Notes: generated by a model from the sequence alone, not told the origin. Shown: positions 8,117 through 16,787, numbered from the stretch's first letter. The stretch is 64,000 nt of DNA from Bordetella sp. H567 (GCF_001704295.1 NZ_CP012334.1:2554084-2618083), one strand, 5' to 3'. Program-made: numbers and translations.

Positions 8117-9412
8117 ATGTCATTTGCTTCGATGCAATTGCGCCGCGCCGCGACGGCCGCGCTGCTCGTCCTGGCGGCCCTGGGCGGGGCCGCCAGCGCG
8201 GCCGAGCCGGTCGCCGACGTCCTGGATGCCGCCAAGGCGCAGCAGCAGCCCATGCTGGATACGCTGCGCGGCCTGGTCGGCTTCGAGTCCGGCAGCCGCG
8301 ACGTCGAGGGCGTGGAGCAGATCGCCGGCTACGCCGCGGAAAAACTCAAGGCGCTGGGCGGTTCGGTGCAGATCATCAAGCCCACCGACGTCTTCCGCAT
8401 GGGCGATACGCCGGACGTGATCGGCCCCATGGTGCATGCGGAGTTCAAGGGCAAGGGCAGCAAGAAGATCATGCTGATCGCGCACATGGACACCGTCTAT
8501 CGCAACGGTATGCTCAAGGACCAGCCTTTCCGCGTGGATGGCGATCGCGCCTACGGCCTGGGCATCGCGGACGACAAGCAGGGCGTGGCGCTGGTGATCC
8601 ATACCGTCGCCTTGCTGCAGAAGCTGAAGTTCGATGACTACGGCACCTTGACGGTGCTGTTCAACGGCGATGAAGAGATCAGCTCGCCCGGCGCACGCAG
8701 CACCATCACGCGGCTGGCTTCGGACCAGGACGCGGTGTTTTCCTTCGAGGGCGGCGGCACCCATGGCGACTTGCGGCTGGCCACCAGCGGCATAGGCGCG
8801 GCCTACCTGACGGTGGAGGGGCGGACCTCGCATGCGGGTTCGCGGCCGGAGGGCGGCGTGAACGCCTTGTACGAGTTGTCGCACCAGGTCCTGCAGCTGG
8901 ACGACCTGTCCAAGCCGGAGGACGGCCTGAAGCTGAACTGGACGGTGGCGCAGGCGGGCACCAATCGCAACGTGATCCCGGGCAACGCGACTGCCCAGGC
9001 CGACGCCCGGGCGCTGCGCGTGGCCGACTTCGATGCATTGCAGACCGCCCTGCAGGAACGCATCAAGAACAAGCTGCTGCCCGAATCCAAGGTCAGCGTG
9101 AAGTTCGAGGTGCGCCGCCCGCCGCTCGAAGCCACGCCGGCATCGCGGGCGCTGGCCGAGCATGGCAAGGCCATCTACCAGGAATTGGGCATGCCGATGA
9201 ACGTGGTGGACCGCGCGGCCGGCGGAGGCACCGATGCCGCGTTCGCCGCCCTGAAGGCGCGCGGGCCCGTCATAGAAGGGATGGGCGTGAACGGATTCGG
9301 GGCGCATTCCAACGCGGCCGAATACATAGAGATCAAGACCATCGTGCCGCGCATGTACCTGACGTCGCGGATGATCATGGATATCTGCAACGGCAAGGCA
9401 GCCGTCCAGTAA
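8117..9412 (+). CDS. Exported M20 metallopeptidase, glutamate carboxypeptidase (CPG2) type
   Basis: A 431-residue di-zinc peptidase predicted to act in the periplasm, with a signal peptide at residues 1-28 (ending ASAAE). Zinc ligands match carboxypeptidase G2: H123 and D125 (IAHMDTV), D152 (ADDKQG), the E186-E187 pair (GDEE), E211 (SFEGGG) and H397 (GAHSNAAEY). The dimerisation-domain motif SHAGSRPEGGVNAL and the late GGGTDAA also match. CPG2-type enzymes release C-terminal glutamate from N-acyl conjugates. The start is set by GGAAGGAGAA just upstream. It ends 44 bp before the first PicR operator and may be independent of the pic locus. The real substrate is unknown. Confidence 0.87.
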   Translation: MSFASMQLRRAATAALLVLAALGGAASAAEPVADVLDAAKAQQQPMLDTLRGLVGFESGSRDVEGVEQIAGYAAEKLKALGGSVQIIKPTDVFRMGDTPDVIGPMVHAEFKGKGSKKIMLIAHMDTVYRNGMLKDQPFRVDGDRAYGLGIADDKQGVALVIHTVALLQKLKFDDYGTLTVLFNGDEEISSPGARSTITRLASDQDAVFSFEGGGTHGDLRLATSGIGAAYLTVEGRTSHAGSRPEGGVNALYELSHQVLQLDDLSKPEDGLKLNWTVAQAGTNRNVIPGNATAQADARALRVADFDALQTALQERIKNKLLPESKVSVKFEVRRPPLEATPASRALAEHGKAIYQELGMPMNVVDRAAGGGTDAAFAALKARGPVIEGMGVNGFGAHSNAAEYIEIKTIVPRMYLTSRMIMDICNGKAAVQ

Positions 9413-9455
9413 GGCCGCGGCGGGGAAGGGACGGGCCAGGGCGATGGTGTAATAT

Positions 9456-9467
9456 TCAGTGTACTAA
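9456..9467 (+). promoter_or_regulatory. PicR operator copy upstream of picR
   Basis: TCAGTGTACTAA fits the TCAG-N4-CTNN palindrome bound by PicR of Alcaligenes faecalis. It lies 32 bp before the picR ATG in the 87-bp gap after the M20 gene, which points to autorepression. Confidence 0.65.
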
Positions 9468-9499
9468 CAACTTTGCGGCCCGTTCGCAGTCCTCACCCC

Positions 9500-10042
9500 A
9501 TGGCAGACGCGGATATTCAGACCAAGCCAACGAAAAGGCGGCGCGCCCCGGCGGCGTCCGCCGCGGACGATACCGTGTTCGCGCCCGCCAAGCAGGTGCT
9601 GTGGGCCCGCCCGGGGTATCTGGTTCGGCGGCTGAACCAGATCCATTACGCGATGTTCTTCGAGGAATGCCGGACGCAGAACATCACGCCGGTGCAGTAT
9701 GGCGTGCTGACCGCGCTCTCGCTCAGTCCCTGGATGGACCAGACCGCCATCGGCATGGAGCTGGGGCTGGATCGCACGACCACGGCGGACGTCATCAAGC
9801 GCCTGCAGGAACGCGGCCTGGTGCAGCGCCGCGTCAATCCCAACGACAAGCGGTCGCGGCAAGCCGTCATCACGGAAGAGGGACTGCGCATCATGGGCCT
9901 GCTGCAGGCCGGCATGGCCCGTGCACAGCAGCGCCTGCTGGAGCCCCTGTCGCCGCGCAACCGCCAGATCTTCATGAAGCTGCTGTCCACGCTGGTGGAA
10001 GCCAACAACCAGTACGGCCGCGCGCAACTGCGCGCCTTCTAG
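9500..10042 (+). CDS. picR: MarR-family repressor of picolinate catabolism
   Basis: A 180-residue MarR regulator: a basic, alanine-rich N-terminal tail (residues 1-30), then the winged helix domain with the recognition segment LGLDRTTTADVIKRLQERGL and the wing NPNDKRSRQAVITEEG. The ATG at 9500 is taken as start; a TTG at 9473 is in frame but nearer the operator, and neither has a strong ribosome site. In A. faecalis JQ135 the MarR protein PicR represses picR, picC, picB and picT1 promoters and is released by 6-hydroxypicolinate. Here the gene order and the TCAG-N4-CT palindromes at the matching promoters support orthology. It also resembles NicR/BpsR regulators of nicotinate catabolism, so the effector is inferred. 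Confidence 0.85.
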   Translation: MADADIQTKPTKRRRAPAASAADDTVFAPAKQVLWARPGYLVRRLNQIHYAMFFEECRTQNITPVQYGVLTALSLSPWMDQTAIGMELGLDRTTTADVIKRLQERGLVQRRVNPNDKRSRQAVITEEGLRIMGLLQAGMARAQQRLLEPLSPRNRQIFMKLLSTLVEANNQYGRAQLRAF

Positions 10043-10168
10043 CCTTCCCGAGCAGGGCCGCGCCAGGCCGGACCAGGCAGGCGGGACATGCCGCCCGCAC
10101 CGGGGCGCGGTTCGGCCGCGGCCCTTGTTTTCGCCTGCATCCCCCGTATCCAGGATTTCCCTAATTTG

Positions 10169-10200
10169 TCAGTACGCTGACTATAAAGTCAGTATACTGA
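10169..10200 (+). promoter_or_regulatory. Tandem PicR operators in the picR-picC intergenic region
   Basis: TCAGTACGCTGA (10169-10180) and the perfect palindrome TCAGTATACTGA (10189-10200) lie 20 bp apart, about two helical turns, with an AT-rich TATAAA between them. They sit in the 312-bp picR-picC gap (10043-10354), which holds no gene; apart from these sites and the one at 10289 nothing else was recognised in it. Repressor binding here is inferred from the known PicR motif. Confidence 0.75.
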
Positions 10201-10288
10201 GATCTCGTTCCGGCGGCCCTGGCGCTGGCCGGGACGCCGCGCGGCTTGGCCACGGCTCGCGATGCAGGGGCAAGGCGCGGATTCATAC

Positions 10289-10300
10289 TCAGTATGCTGA
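10289..10300 (+). promoter_or_regulatory. Third PicR operator before picC
   Basis: TCAGTATGCTGA lies 54 bp before the picC ATG and is identical to the copies at 18429 and 18703. It could act as an auxiliary or roadblock site for the picC operon. Confidence 0.7.
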
Positions 10301-10354
10301 TAAATATGGTCGGGAGCATCCCGACGCGGCAACAGACCCAAGAGGAGCACAGGT

Positions 10355-11317
10355 ATGGCCAGGGTGCGCAAGATCGCCTTCGAGGAACACTACACAGCGG
10401 TGGGCTTCAAGGACTATACGAAGAGCTTCTCCCAGCATATCGACCCGGCGGTCTTCGCCGATCTCGCCGCCAGGCTGGAGGACTTCGACGAGGTACGGTT
10501 GCGCGAAATGGACGAGGCGGGCATCGACTACGTCATCCTTTCGCAGACGGGACCCGGCGTGCAGGCCGAACCGGATGCCGCGCTGGCGCTGCAGCGCGCG
10601 CGGCAGAACAACGACTTCCTGGCCGAGCAGGTGGCCCGTCATCCGGACCGCTACGGCGGCTTTGCCGTGCTGCCGATGCATGATCCGGCCATCGCCGCGC
10701 GCGAGCTGGAGCGCTGCGTGGGGCAATACGGTTTCAAGGGGGCGCTGGTCAACGGCCATACCAACGGGCGCTATTACGACGATGCCGCCTATGACGCCTT
10801 CTGGGAATGCATGCAGGCGCTGGACGTGCCCATGTACCTGCATCCGGTCGATCCCTACGTCGTGCCGCATGCCTACCGCGGCCATCCCGAGCTGGTCGGG
10901 GCCTCCTGGGGATGGGGCGTGGAGACGGCCTCGCACGCGCTGCGCCTGCTGTTCGGCGGGGTGTTCGATCGCTTCCCCCGGCTCAAGCTGATACTGGGCC
11001 ATATGGGCGAGGGCCTGCCGTTCCAGCGCTGGCGCTTCGATAGCCGCTTCGCGGTGTACTCGCACGGCATCACGCTGGCGCGTGCGCCGTCGGAGTACAT
11101 CGGCAGCAATATCGTGATCACCACGTCCGGCGTGTGCTCGCCGCATACCCTGCTGGGGGCCATCGCGGAGATGGGCGAGGACGCCGTCATGTTCTCGGTC
11201 GACTATCCCTATGAGTCGACGCGCATCGCCGCGCGCTTCATCGAAGAGACGCCCATGGACGAACGAATCCGCGAAAAAATCTGCCACGGCAACGCCCGCC
11301 GCCTGTTCAAGCTCTGA
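10355..11317 (+). CDS. picC: 3,6-dihydroxypicolinate decarboxylase (amidohydrolase superfamily)
   Basis: A 320-residue amidohydrolase-2 (ACMSD/gamma-resorcylate decarboxylase) protein. Predicted metal and catalytic residues are E10 and H12 (FEEHY), H163 (YLHPVDP), H216 (LGHMGEG) and D283 (SVDYPYES), the Glu-x-His variant used by non-oxidative decarboxylases. In the pic pathway PicC removes CO2 from 3,6-dihydroxypicolinate to give 2,5-dihydroxypyridine. The next genes of the same operon act on exactly that product, which supports the assignment. A typical 9-bp-spaced GAGGAG site precedes the ATG. Three PicR operators lie upstream. Activity is inferred from family, residues and neighbours. Confidence 0.85.
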   Translation: MARVRKIAFEEHYTAVGFKDYTKSFSQHIDPAVFADLAARLEDFDEVRLREMDEAGIDYVILSQTGPGVQAEPDAALALQRARQNNDFLAEQVARHPDRYGGFAVLPMHDPAIAARELERCVGQYGFKGALVNGHTNGRYYDDAAYDAFWECMQALDVPMYLHPVDPYVVPHAYRGHPELVGASWGWGVETASHALRLLFGGVFDRFPRLKLILGHMGEGLPFQRWRFDSRFAVYSHGITLARAPSEYIGSNIVITTSGVCSPHTLLGAIAEMGEDAVMFSVDYPYESTRIAARFIEETPMDERIREKICHGNARRLFKL

Positions 11318-11345
11318 CCGCCACCGCGCATCGCAGGAGTCCACC

Positions 11346-12101
11346 ATGCAACGTACTTACCGCATCGGCCAGATCGTGCCGAGCTCCAACACGACGATGG
11401 AAACCGAGATCCCGGCCATGCTGCTGGCGCGCCAGCAGATCCGGCCCGAGCGTTTCACCTTCCATTCCAGCCGCATGCGCATGAAGAAGGTCGTGAAGGA
11501 AGAGCTGGCGGCGATGGACGCGGAGTCCGACCGCTGTGCCGTGGAACTGAGCGACGCGCGCGTGGACGTGCTGGGCTATGCCTGCCTGGTGGCCATCATG
11601 GCGATGGGCCCGGGCTACCATCGCCAGTCGGAAAGCCGCTTGAAGGCGCATACCGCGGCCAACGGCGCGGACGCCCCGGTCATCACCAGCGCGGGCGCGC
11701 TGATCGATGCGCTGAAGGTGATCGGCGCGCGCCGCATCGCCGTGGTGGCGCCTTACATGAAGCCGCTGACGCAGCTGGTGATCGACTACATCGCCAATGA
11801 AGGCTACGAGGTGGTGGACCACCGCGCGCTGGAAATCCCGGACAACCTGGAAGTGGGGCGGCACGATCCGGCGCGCCTGCCGGCCATCGTCGCCGGCATG
11901 GACCTGTCGCGCGCCGACGCGATCGTGCTGTCGGCCTGCGTGCAGATGCCATCGCTGCCGGTGGTCGCACAGGTCGAGGCGATGACGGGCAAGCCGGTGA
12001 TCACCGCCGCCATCGCGACGACGTACGCGATGCTGAAAGCGCTGGACATGGAGCCCATCGTACCGGGCGCCGGCGCGCTCCTCTCGGGAGCATATGGGTA
12101 G
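11346..12101 (+). CDS. maiA: Maleate cis-trans isomerase
   Basis: A 251-residue Asp/Glu racemase-superfamily protein converting maleate to fumarate, the last step of the 2,5-dihydroxypyridine route. The two catalytic cysteines are C80 (GYACLVA) and C198 (LSACVQMPS), the spacing known for maleate isomerases (MaiA/NicE). The N-terminus RIGQIVPSSNTTMETE is diagnostic. The ATG at 11346 follows GCAGGAG; an earlier frame start at 11211 lies inside picC and is rejected. It sits 28 bp after picC. In A. faecalis the picCDEF operon is described without this gene, so its inclusion is a local difference. A hairpin repeat abuts its 3' end. Confidence 0.9.
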   Translation: MQRTYRIGQIVPSSNTTMETEIPAMLLARQQIRPERFTFHSSRMRMKKVVKEELAAMDAESDRCAVELSDARVDVLGYACLVAIMAMGPGYHRQSESRLKAHTAANGADAPVITSAGALIDALKVIGARRIAVVAPYMKPLTQLVIDYIANEGYEVVDHRALEIPDNLEVGRHDPARLPAIVAGMDLSRADAIVLSACVQMPSLPVVAQVEAMTGKPVITAAIATTYAMLKALDMEPIVPGAGALLSGAYG

Positions 12102-12182
12102 GCCCACCCCCGAAGCGCTGCGCGCTTCCCCCTCAAGGGGGCGACGCTGGCGGACCGGCGGAGCCGGATCCGCGGCGTCCCC
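12101..12182 (-). repeat. Triple-hairpin intergenic repeat, copy 1 (inverted)
   Basis: About 82 bp that is the near-identical reverse complement of 51810-51890, with only a couple of mismatches. It contains GCGC- and GGGG-rich self-complementary segments that can form three adjacent hairpins. It fills most of the gap between the isomerase and deformylase genes inside the pic operon. Confidence 0.8.
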
Positions 12183-12235
12183 GATGTGATAGACCAGCTT
12201 CATGCGACCAGTGGCGCTTGCGCCTGGAGATCGAG

Positions 12236-13075
12236 ATGGCTACGACCTTATGCTATGGCGCTAACGCGCATGCCAATGGCATCCGGCAGCACTATCTGCG
12301 CTATGCGCCCGCGCGGGCGTCCATGCCGGGCGGTGGCGGGCCGGATCCGGTCATCATCGTGCCGGGCATAACCAGCCCGGCCGTTACGTGGGGCTTCGTC
12401 GGCGAACGCTTCGGCCAGGTCTTCGATACCTATGTGCTGGACGTGCGCGGCCGCGGCCTGTCGCAGGCGGGACAAGACCTGGACTACAGCCTGGATGCGC
12501 AAGCCGAGGACGTGATCGCGCTGGCCCAGGCGCTGGGGCTGGCGCGCTACAGCGTGGTGGGCCATTCGATGGGCGGTCGCATCGCCATCCGCGCGGCCAG
12601 CCGCAAGCCGGCCGGCCTGGCACGGGTGGTGGCGGTCGATCCGCCGGTGTCCGGGCCGGGGCGGCGCGCTTACCCATCGCAGCTGCCCTGGTACGTGGAT
12701 TCCATCGCGCAGGCGCGTCGGGGCATGGACGCCGAGGCGATGCGGCGGTTCTGCCCGACGTGGACCGAAGACCAGCTGCGCCTGCGCGCGGAATGGCTGC
12801 ACACCTGCGACGAGCGCGCCATCCGCCAGAGCTTCGACGAATTCCATACTCAGGATATCCACGCCAACCTGCCAGCCATGGACGTACCGCTGCTGCTGGT
12901 CACGGCCGAGCGCGGCGACGTGGTCAGGGACGAGGATGTGGCGGAGATCCGTGCGCTCAAGCCGGGAACGCTGCATACGCGGGTGCCAGGCGCCGGACAC
13001 ATGATCCCCTGGGACAACGAGCCGGGATTCTACGCCGCCTTCGGGGATTTCCTGGGCGCGCGGCTGCCGGGATAG
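12236..13075 (+). CDS. nicD: N-formylmaleamate deformylase (alpha/beta hydrolase)
   Basis: A 279-residue alpha/beta hydrolase predicted to hydrolyse N-formylmaleamate to maleamate and formate (NicD, called PicE in pic clusters). Catalytic residues visible are S111 in VVGHSMGG, D135 in VAVDPPVSG and H255 in GAGHMIPWDN; IIVPGITSP supplies the oxyanion region. A GGAG site six bases upstream fixes the ATG at 12236; an in-frame TTG at 12218 is less likely. The gene lies between the maleate isomerase and the NicX dioxygenase. The assignment rests on the residue pattern and the full set of neighbouring pathway enzymes. Confidence 0.88.
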   Translation: MATTLCYGANAHANGIRQHYLRYAPARASMPGGGGPDPVIIVPGITSPAVTWGFVGERFGQVFDTYVLDVRGRGLSQAGQDLDYSLDAQAEDVIALAQALGLARYSVVGHSMGGRIAIRAASRKPAGLARVVAVDPPVSGPGRRAYPSQLPWYVDSIAQARRGMDAEAMRRFCPTWTEDQLRLRAEWLHTCDERAIRQSFDEFHTQDIHANLPAMDVPLLLVTAERGDVVRDEDVAEIRALKPGTLHTRVPGAGHMIPWDNEPGFYAAFGDFLGARLPG

Positions 13076-13112
13076 GAACGGGGTCGGCGGTGGACAACGC
13101 AAGGAGCGAACG

Positions 13113-14153
13113 ATGCCAGTAAGCGACTATGAAATGATCCGCGCCTGGAAGCGGGTGCTGACGCTGTCGAAGCTGCAACCGGGGCAGGCGGTGACGATCC
13201 TGACCGGCGCGGCCACGCATCCGCAGACGCTGTCCACGGCGCTGATCGCGTGCCAGGACATGGGCGCGATCGTCAATCGCCTGGACCTGCCGCCGGTCAA
13301 TGGCGAAAAAGCCCTGAGCCGCGATGCGTTGGCCTACCTGGGCACCACGCCCCTGACGGGCAACAAGGCCGCCATGGCCGCGCTGAAGGCCAGCGACCTG
13401 GTGCTGGACTTGATGACGCTGCTGTTCTCGCCGGAGCAGCACGAGATCCTGCAAGGCGGTACGAAGATCCTGCTGGCGGTCGAACCGCCGGAAGTGCTGG
13501 CCCGGCTGGTGCCTTCCGAGGCCGATCGCACGCGCGTGCAGGCCGCCGCGCGACGGATCGTGTCCGCCAAGGAGATGAAGGTCTCGTCGGCCGCGGGCAC
13601 GTCGCTGGTATGCCCGCTGGGTGAGTTCCCCGCGATCAGCGAATACGGCTTCGTCGACGAACCGGGCCGCTGGGACCACTGGCCCAGCGGCTTCGTGCTG
13701 ACCTTCCCGAACGAAGGCGGCGCCACCGGCACCATCGTCATCGACCGCGGCGACATCGTGCTGCCGCAGAAGTCCTATGCCAGCGAGCCTATCGTCCTGA
13801 CGATCGAGAACGGCTACGCCACTCGCATCGAGGGCGGCGTCGACGCGGAGCTGCTGCGCACCTACATGGAAACCTTCCGGGATCCCGAAGCCTATGCGAT
13901 CTCGCATATCGGCTGGGGCCTGCAGCCGCGCGCGCACTGGAGCACCCTGGCGATGTACGACCGCGAAGCGACGCTGGGCATGGACGCGCGTGCCTACGAA
14001 GGTAATTTCCTGTTCTCGCTCGGGCCGAACAACGAGGCCGGCGGTTCACGTACGACGGCCTGCCATATCGATATACCGCTGCGACGCTGCACGGTCGCCT
14101 TGGACGGCACGGAAGTCGTGCGGGATGGAAAGGTGGTCAACGAAGACGCGTAG
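13113..14153 (+). CDS. nicX: 2,5-dihydroxypyridine 5,6-dioxygenase
   Basis: A 346-residue Fe(II) extradiol-type dioxygenase that opens the ring of 2,5-dihydroxypyridine to N-formylmaleamate (NicX, PicD in pic clusters). Its fold is related to leucine-aminopeptidase-like M29 proteins. The proposed iron ligands H265 (ISHIGWG), H318 and D320 (ACHIDIP) fall at exactly the residue numbers reported for Pseudomonas putida NicX, and the 346-residue length agrees. AAGGAGCG upstream sets the start. It lies 37 bp after the deformylase and 27 bp before the maleamate amidase in one operon. One of the firmest functional calls in the window. Confidence 0.92.
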   Translation: MPVSDYEMIRAWKRVLTLSKLQPGQAVTILTGAATHPQTLSTALIACQDMGAIVNRLDLPPVNGEKALSRDALAYLGTTPLTGNKAAMAALKASDLVLDLMTLLFSPEQHEILQGGTKILLAVEPPEVLARLVPSEADRTRVQAAARRIVSAKEMKVSSAAGTSLVCPLGEFPAISEYGFVDEPGRWDHWPSGFVLTFPNEGGATGTIVIDRGDIVLPQKSYASEPIVLTIENGYATRIEGGVDAELLRTYMETFRDPEAYAISHIGWGLQPRAHWSTLAMYDREATLGMDARAYEGNFLFSLGPNNEAGGSRTTACHIDIPLRRCTVALDGTEVVRDGKVVNEDA

Positions 14154-14180
14154 ATAGACCGCGAAGCGAAGGGATGAAGC

Positions 14181-14816
14181 ATGGAAAGCAAAGAGCAAAC
14201 CTACAAGCGGCAGGGCTTCGGCGCCACGATGGCGCCGCGGCCGCCTTATGGCCTGCTGATCGTCGACCTGGTCAACGGCTTCGCCGATCCCGCCGTGTTC
14301 GGCGGCGGCAATATCCCGCAGGCCATCGGCAATACCGTGCCGCTGCTCGATCATGCGCGCCGGCAAGGCTGGCCCATCGCGCACACCCGCATCGTCTTCG
14401 CCGACGACGGCGCGGACTCGAACATCTTCAGCATCAAGGTGCCCGGCATGCTGACGCTGAAGGAGCACGATCCGCGCAGCGCCATCGTGCCGGAACTGGC
14501 GCCGCGCGCCGGCGAACTGATCGTGCGGAAAACGGTGCCGTCGGCTTTCTTCGGCACGGGACTGTCCTCCTGGCTTGCCCAGCGGGGCGTGCAGACCCTG
14601 CTGGTCGCCGGCGCCGTCACCAGCGGCTGCGTGCGCGCCAGCGTGGTGGACGCCATGCAATACGGCTTCCGGCCGCTGGTGGTAGCGGACTGCGTCGGCG
14701 ACCGCGCGCTGGGACCCCACGAGGCCAATCTGTTCGATATGGCGCAGAAGTACGCCACGGTGATGGCGCGCGACGAGGCGCTGGAAATCATTGCCTCGTC
14801 ACCTTCCGGCCTTTGA
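14181..14816 (+). CDS. nicF: Maleamate amidohydrolase (isochorismatase family)
   Basis: A 211-residue cysteine hydrolase that deaminates maleamate to maleate and ammonia (NicF/PicF). The catalytic triad is visible as D29 (LLIVDLVNGF), K117 (IVRKTVPSAF) and C150 (VTSGCVRASV), with the cis-peptide VAGAVTSG loop. It is the last gene of the picC operon and is followed at 14837 by a hairpin facing the convergent oxygenase operon. The start ATG at 14181 is preceded by a GAAGGGATGA stretch. Family, triad and context agree. Confidence 0.9.
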   Translation: MESKEQTYKRQGFGATMAPRPPYGLLIVDLVNGFADPAVFGGGNIPQAIGNTVPLLDHARRQGWPIAHTRIVFADDGADSNIFSIKVPGMLTLKEHDPRSAIVPELAPRAGELIVRKTVPSAFFGTGLSSWLAQRGVQTLLVAGAVTSGCVRASVVDAMQYGFRPLVVADCVGDRALGPHEANLFDMAQKYATVMARDEALEIIASSPSGL

Positions 14817-14836
14817 CGGCTATCGGTTCCAGGCAC

Positions 14837-14872
14837 AAAAATGACGCGCGTACCCGCATGTACGCGCCATTT
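14837..14872. terminator. Bidirectional terminator-like hairpin between convergent pic operons
   Basis: The arms GCGCGTAC (14846-14853) and GTACGCGC (14860-14867) pair around a 6-nt loop. The flanking ATG/CAT and AAAA/TT allow an A/U-flanked stem with a 2-nt bulge. It lies between the nicF stop (14816) and the oxygenase beta stop (14887), so it could end both transcripts. Confidence 0.6.
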
Positions 14873-14886
14873 GGTAGGTCTGGCCG

Positions 14887-15402
14887 CTATACCGGATACA
14901 CCAGGTCATTCGCCAGGATTTCGGTGTCGTAGATCACCTGGCGCTGCTTCAGTTTCAGTGCGCCGTCGACGCGGGTGAAGACGTCGTGGTAGAAGCCCGC
15001 CAGGTGCAGCGTGGTGGGGCCTTCCACCAGGGTCTGCATCAGCAGGAAGGACGACTGCGCTTCGATTCCCTGTTCCGATTCTTCCAGCACGCGGGTATTC
15101 GTCACCAGGTGCCGCATATAGCGCGGCGCGAACATCTGCGTGCGTGAGATGGCCACGGCGCGGTCGTGCATCATGTCGCGGCCTTCGGCGTAGACCAGGC
15201 CGACCAGCATCCCGCGTTCGGCGTTTTCGCGCGCGGTGACCCGGTACAGGCCGTCCTCGATGAAGAAATCCGGCCAGCTTTCGATCTGGTTGGCGTCCAG
15301 CACGGCGCAATAGTCGGCGTGAAACTCTTCGATTTCCTGGCGCAGGGCGATGGCGCGCGCCGGGTCGATGCGGCGAGAAACGTACGCAAAATTCGTTTTC
15401 AT
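14887..15402 (-). CDS. 6-hydroxypicolinate 3-monooxygenase, Rieske oxygenase beta subunit (PicB)
   Basis: A 171-residue small subunit of a ring-hydroxylating oxygenase, NTF2/SnoaL fold. EIEEFHADYCAVLD near the N-terminus, then FFIEDGLYRVTARENAERG and the Arg/His-rich RDMMHDRAVA are characteristic. The subunit is structural and supports the alpha3beta3 hexamer. The ATG at 15402 is used; the upstream frame has no homology. It is the last gene of the minus-strand ferredoxin-reductase-alpha-beta operon, the order seen for picB4B3B2B1 in A. faecalis. It is separated from the alpha gene by a 95-bp gap containing a partial hairpin repeat. Confidence 0.85.
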   Translation of the reverse strand: MKTNFAYVSRRIDPARAIALRQEIEEFHADYCAVLDANQIESWPDFFIEDGLYRVTARENAERGMLVGLVYAEGRDMMHDRAVAISRTQMFAPRYMRHLVTNTRVLEESEQGIEAQSSFLLMQTLVEGPTTLHLAGFYHDVFTRVDGALKLKQRQVIYDTEILANDLVYPV

Positions 15403-15430
15403 CTCAGTGGTCCATTGCGCTGTGCGCCAC

Positions 15431-15490
15431 GTGCATCGCAAGAAACGGGTATGGCTGGATGGGGGAAGCGCGCAGCGCTTCGGGGATGGG
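15431..15490 (+). repeat. Triple-hairpin intergenic repeat, internally deleted copy
   Basis: CGCAAGAAACGGGT plus GGGGGAAGCGCGCAGCGCTT match the left part and right hairpin of the 51784-51890 element, but the middle two hairpins are missing. It lies between the oxygenase alpha and beta genes. Confidence 0.65.
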
Positions 15491-15497
15491 TTTCATC

Positions 15498-16787
15498 CTA
15501 CAGCTCCATGACGGCGCGGTAGTAGCTGTACATCGACCGGATCGCCGCTTCCGATATCAAGGTGTTGGACGTACCCAGCTTGTTGGATTCGAGCTTCAGG
15601 ACATTGACGTCGCTGGTGGAGCGGCGCACGCCTTCCTGCACGAACTTCATCGCCTCGTTGTCCTCCAGGCCCAGGAAACCGGCCGGGCCCATCAGGTTGC
15701 CCTGCCGCAGCCGATGGCGGGTCATCTCGGGCGTGTCGTCCTCGTAGCCGAACATTGTCCATTGCATGATCATGCTGTCCGGCCCGTTGGGGATGATGTG
15801 GCGCACGCCCAGCGTATTCATCTCGCGCTGCACGATCAGGTTGGGCCAAACGGTCTGCATGGTCACGGACCACGGCGAATCGAATTCCCTGACGTATTCC
15901 AGGAAGCGGTCGTCGCGCAGGCGCAGCCCGTCGTGGAAGGACCGCATCTCTTTCTTGTTTTCCTCGCTGACGCTGGCGTACTTGTCCTCGCTTTTGGCCG
16001 ACGCCATGGTGCCGTGGCGGCCATGCACGCCGTCGACCAGCATGGCCGACTTGTTGCCGGCCACGAGCAGGCCGAAGACCACCAGGAAGGAATGCAGCAG
16101 CGTCGCGTGGTAGGGATCCTTCAGGTTCTCGTGATACATCTTCCAGTTGCAGGGCAGTTCGTTGCGGTAGTAGCCCAGTATCTTCAGCGGCTTGCCGGGG
16201 AAGACGGTATCGAAGTCGGCCAGGATTTCCGGCGTCAGGTATTCGTCTATGGGCTCCACGTCCGCCAAATACGAGGCGAAGACCACCCCGTGCCGCGTGG
16301 TCACGTGCAGCCGCCGCAGCCCGTGCTCGTCGTTGCGGAAGTCCTTGGGCATGCCGCCTTCCTTGTTCACGCCCCGCTTGAACGGGATGCCCTGCAGATT
16401 GCCTTTCAGGTCGTAGGACCACTGATGGTAGGGACAGACGAATTCCTTCGTATTGCCCTGCGCGTTGCGGCAGAATTCGGCGCCGCGGTGCGCGCAGCGG
16501 TTCTCGAACACATGGATCGACCCGTCGTCGGCGCGCGAAACCACGACGGGCGTCGCCCCCACGTAGGAGCGCTTGTAGTCGCCGGGATGGGGAATCTCCG
16601 CTTCCAGGGCCACGTAGTTCCAGGTGCGGCCGCGGAAAATCCGCTCCATTTCCCGTTCATAGATCGCGTTGCTGGTGTAGACCCAATCGGGAATCGCATG
16701 CAGGGCGTCCTCGGGCCAGCGGCATTGCGCCAGTTCGGCGTCCTTGTCGGCGCCGGTGCGGCCGATGACAGTCTGGGATTGGTACAT
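15498..16787 (-). CDS. 6-hydroxypicolinate 3-monooxygenase, Rieske oxygenase alpha subunit (PicB)
   Basis: A 429-residue catalytic subunit. The Rieske [2Fe-2S] ligands are C98, H100 (CAHRG) and C118, H121 (CPYHQW). The mononuclear iron site is H227, H232 (DPYHATLLH) with D376 (GLEDNEAM), and D224 is the bridging aspartate for inter-subunit electron transfer. In A. faecalis PicB hydroxylates 6-hydroxypicolinate to 3,6-dihydroxypicolinate. The adjacent decarboxylase and the absence of a flavin NicC-type hydroxylase in the window support this over nicotinate catabolism. ATG at 16787 lies 34 bp from the reductase gene. The class is certain; the substrate is inferred from context. Confidence 0.85.
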   Translation of the reverse strand: MYQSQTVIGRTGADKDAELAQCRWPEDALHAIPDWVYTSNAIYEREMERIFRGRTWNYVALEAEIPHPGDYKRSYVGATPVVVSRADDGSIHVFENRCAHRGAEFCRNAQGNTKEFVCPYHQWSYDLKGNLQGIPFKRGVNKEGGMPKDFRNDEHGLRRLHVTTRHGVVFASYLADVEPIDEYLTPEILADFDTVFPGKPLKILGYYRNELPCNWKMYHENLKDPYHATLLHSFLVVFGLLVAGNKSAMLVDGVHGRHGTMASAKSEDKYASVSEENKKEMRSFHDGLRLRDDRFLEYVREFDSPWSVTMQTVWPNLIVQREMNTLGVRHIIPNGPDSMIMQWTMFGYEDDTPEMTRHRLRQGNLMGPAGFLGLEDNEAMKFVQEGVRRSTSDVNVLKLESNKLGTSNTLISEAAIRSMYSYYRAVMEL

